Assembly (NCBI GenBank): GCA_910585945.1
Contig: CAJUHZ010000073.1
Coordinates: 1 to 6,639 of the forward strand
Direction: 5' to 3'
Length of the DNA stretch: 6,639 nucleotides
Source: an uncultured Bilophila sp.
GTDB lineage: Bacteria; Desulfobacterota; Desulfovibrionia; Desulfovibrionales; Desulfovibrionaceae
This document shows, piece by piece, positions 5,910-6,639 of this stretch (the stretch's first letter is position 1; each line of letters opens with the position of its first letter). The notes under the pieces were generated by a model, which ran no database searches, had not been told where the DNA came from, and saw only the letters and a program-made list of their open reading frames with translations. Both the position numbers and the translations under genes were made by a program.

Positions 5910-6638
5910 GGCGTCAATCTCCTGCAAGTCATGAAATTCGGGAACGTCTGTCGTTATCCCGGCCCGTTTGAACACCACCCGGCCGAGCCAGACCGAAAGC
6001 ATCCTCCGCAGATGCCGATATTTCGCGTTCTGAAGCTGGGCGACAAGTTCCCTGACGATGGGGCGAAGGGCCTCCAGGGAATCGGCCCGTTCCAGCCGGA
6101 CCAGTTGCGCCGCCAGACCGCCCGTGTGCAGCAGATCTTCGGGCACCCGGCCCTCGTCAAGCAGAAAATAGCTCTGCCGGGGCTGATAGCGGCTCAGGGG
6201 ACCACGGATCGGGGGGAGCAGTTCCGCAACATCTTGCGCCGCGGTCCAGGGCTTTCTTCCGTTGTAGATAACTATCGGAAGCACCGGCGGCAAGCTTTCC
6301 CCGTCCCGCACCGTGCCGGACTTGATCAGATCCTGCCACAAGAGGGCCGTGTAGGCCAGAATCCGCACGGCCATCCACGGATCGATCGTGCTCTGGAATT
6401 CCAGAAGCAGATACAGGTACATCCATGAGTCGCGCCAGCGCAATCGCCAGATGATATCGTCATGACGATCCCGGAGATCGTCCGTCACATACGAACCGGA
6501 ACACTGCTCCAGGGTGGAGAAATCCAGATCGTTGACGAAATCTTCCGGCACAAGATCCCGCAACAGGGACGCAACCATGTCCGGGTTGCTGAAAAACTGC
6601 TTGTAGCTGGGATCGTGCGGCGAACGGGCATTTTCCAT
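5298..6638 (-). CDS. Rpn-family PD-(D/E)XK nuclease with internal repeats
   Basis: A 446-residue member of the Rpn (recombination-promoting nuclease, formerly putative transposase_31) family. The family signature opening HDPSYKQFFSNP (8-19) is followed by LDF and VTDDLRDRHDD (51-61). The PD-(D/E)XK core shows Asp60/61 and the E-x-Q pair Glu80/Gln82 (LLLEFQS), so the nuclease looks intact. Residues 243-377 are five 27-residue repeats, AMLEERAAQWK followed by (E/D)EYIRQGILIGEARGE, predicted helical and coiled. The tail (about 388-440, LRDFLEVRFGRLP) resembles DUF4351, common at the end of Rpn proteins. Family knowledge: E. coli Rpn proteins are DNA nucleases and phage-defence toxins, restrained by a separately translated C-terminal fragment. 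The ATG is two bases from the window edge, so its promoter and ribosome site are not visible, though the N-terminus looks complete. The gene is convergent with cbiA and shares a terminator with it. Confidence 0.9.
   Translation of the reverse strand: MENARSPHDPSYKQFFSNPDMVASLLRDLVPEDFVNDLDFSTLEQCSGSYVTDDLRDRHDDIIWRLRWRDSWMYLYLLLEFQSTIDPWMAVRILAYTALLWQDLIKSGTVRDGESLPPVLPIVIYNGRKPWTAAQDVAELLPPIRGPLSRYQPRQSYFLLDEGRVPEDLLHTGGLAAQLVRLERADSLEALRPIVRELVAQLQNAKYRHLRRMLSVWLGRVVFKRAGITTDVPEFHDLQEIDAMLEERAAQWKDEYIRQGILIGEARGEAMLEERAAQWKEEYIRQGILIGEARGEAMLEERAAQWKEEYIRQGILIGEARGEAMLEERAAQWKEEYIRQGILIGEARGEAMLEERAAQWKDEYVQQGVLIGEAQGEARGEAKGLGFALRDFLEVRFGRLPVSVASRIAALSDAAVLRKLTLSAYRAESLQAFVDQLPKDDTKKMQ
5508..5912 (-). 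repeat. Five tandem 81-bp in-frame repeats
   Basis: The units, read on the minus strand, are 5912-5832, 5831-5751, 5750-5670, 5669-5589 and 5588-5508, all exactly 81 bp (27 codons). Units 2-4 encode almost the same peptide, while unit 1 has KDEY and unit 5 has KDEYVQQGVLIGEAQGE. Units differ mainly at third codon positions. After unit 5 a partial degenerate echo (ARGEAKG) continues. The repeat preserves the reading frame, so copies can be gained or lost without breaking the gene. Confidence 0.95.
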
Positions 6639-6639
6639 A

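Noticed and set aside
5508..5912. CRISPR array
   Set aside because: The units are contiguous 81-bp coding repeats with no spacers and stay in frame with a protein.
5514..6428. Long + strand open frame with repeated FPLGG-like segments opposite the Rpn gene
   Set aside because: The repeat period is a multiple of three, so an antisense frame stays open through every unit. The minus-strand frame carries the recognisable Rpn nuclease and DUF4351-like regions.
5298..6638. Transposable element, given the old putative-transposase name of the Rpn family
   Set aside because: No terminal inverted repeats or target-site duplications are visible, and the family is a PD-(D/E)XK nuclease not shown to move itself.

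Overview
The window looks like chromosome of a GC-rich anaerobic bacterium. A sulfate-reducing Desulfovibrionales member (Desulfovibrio/Bilophila type) is my best guess, from the flavour of the CbiA, DUF1538 and Rpn proteins and from the pairing of a B12-synthesis gene with an Rpn nuclease gene. This is inference, because no rRNA or other taxonomic marker is present.

Layout. Bases 1-138 hold a perfect 12-bp-arm palindrome (19-46) and the ribosome binding site of the first gene. Bases 139-1119 (+) encode an unrecognised 326-residue protein whose DNA is clearly less GC-rich than its neighbours, suggesting an acquired gene. A good sigma-70-type promoter (1160-1188) and a leader of about 160 nt precede a tight three-gene + strand operon: a DUF1538 membrane protein (1356-2873), a tandem double PII-like signalling protein (2870-3622) and the cobyrinate a,c-diamide synthase CbiA (3619-5226). 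Both gene junctions can be read as ATGA start/stop overlaps. A bidirectional hairpin terminator (5271-5303 with T-tracts on both sides) separates this operon from a convergent minus-strand gene, 6638-5298, encoding an Rpn-family PD-(D/E)XK nuclease.

How the genes may work together. PII proteins normally sense nitrogen and energy status and control membrane transporters, so the PII-like protein probably gates or senses for the DUF1538 membrane protein. CbiA uses glutamine as amide donor to build cobalamin, so the operon may tie B12 synthesis to nitrogen status; that link is inferred from gene order only. No cobalamin riboswitch was recognised.

Most interesting element. The Rpn gene contains five exact-length 81-bp in-frame repeats (5508-5912) between the nuclease domain and a DUF4351-like tail. 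The first repeat starts with an ATG preceded by a well-spaced AGGAG, and the next three repeats carry an ATG with a purine-rich SD-like sequence. This is the layout expected of an Rpn gene-within-a-gene toxin/antitoxin (RpnL with an internally translated C-terminal RpnS inhibitor). Here the repeat also multiplies the candidate internal start sites.
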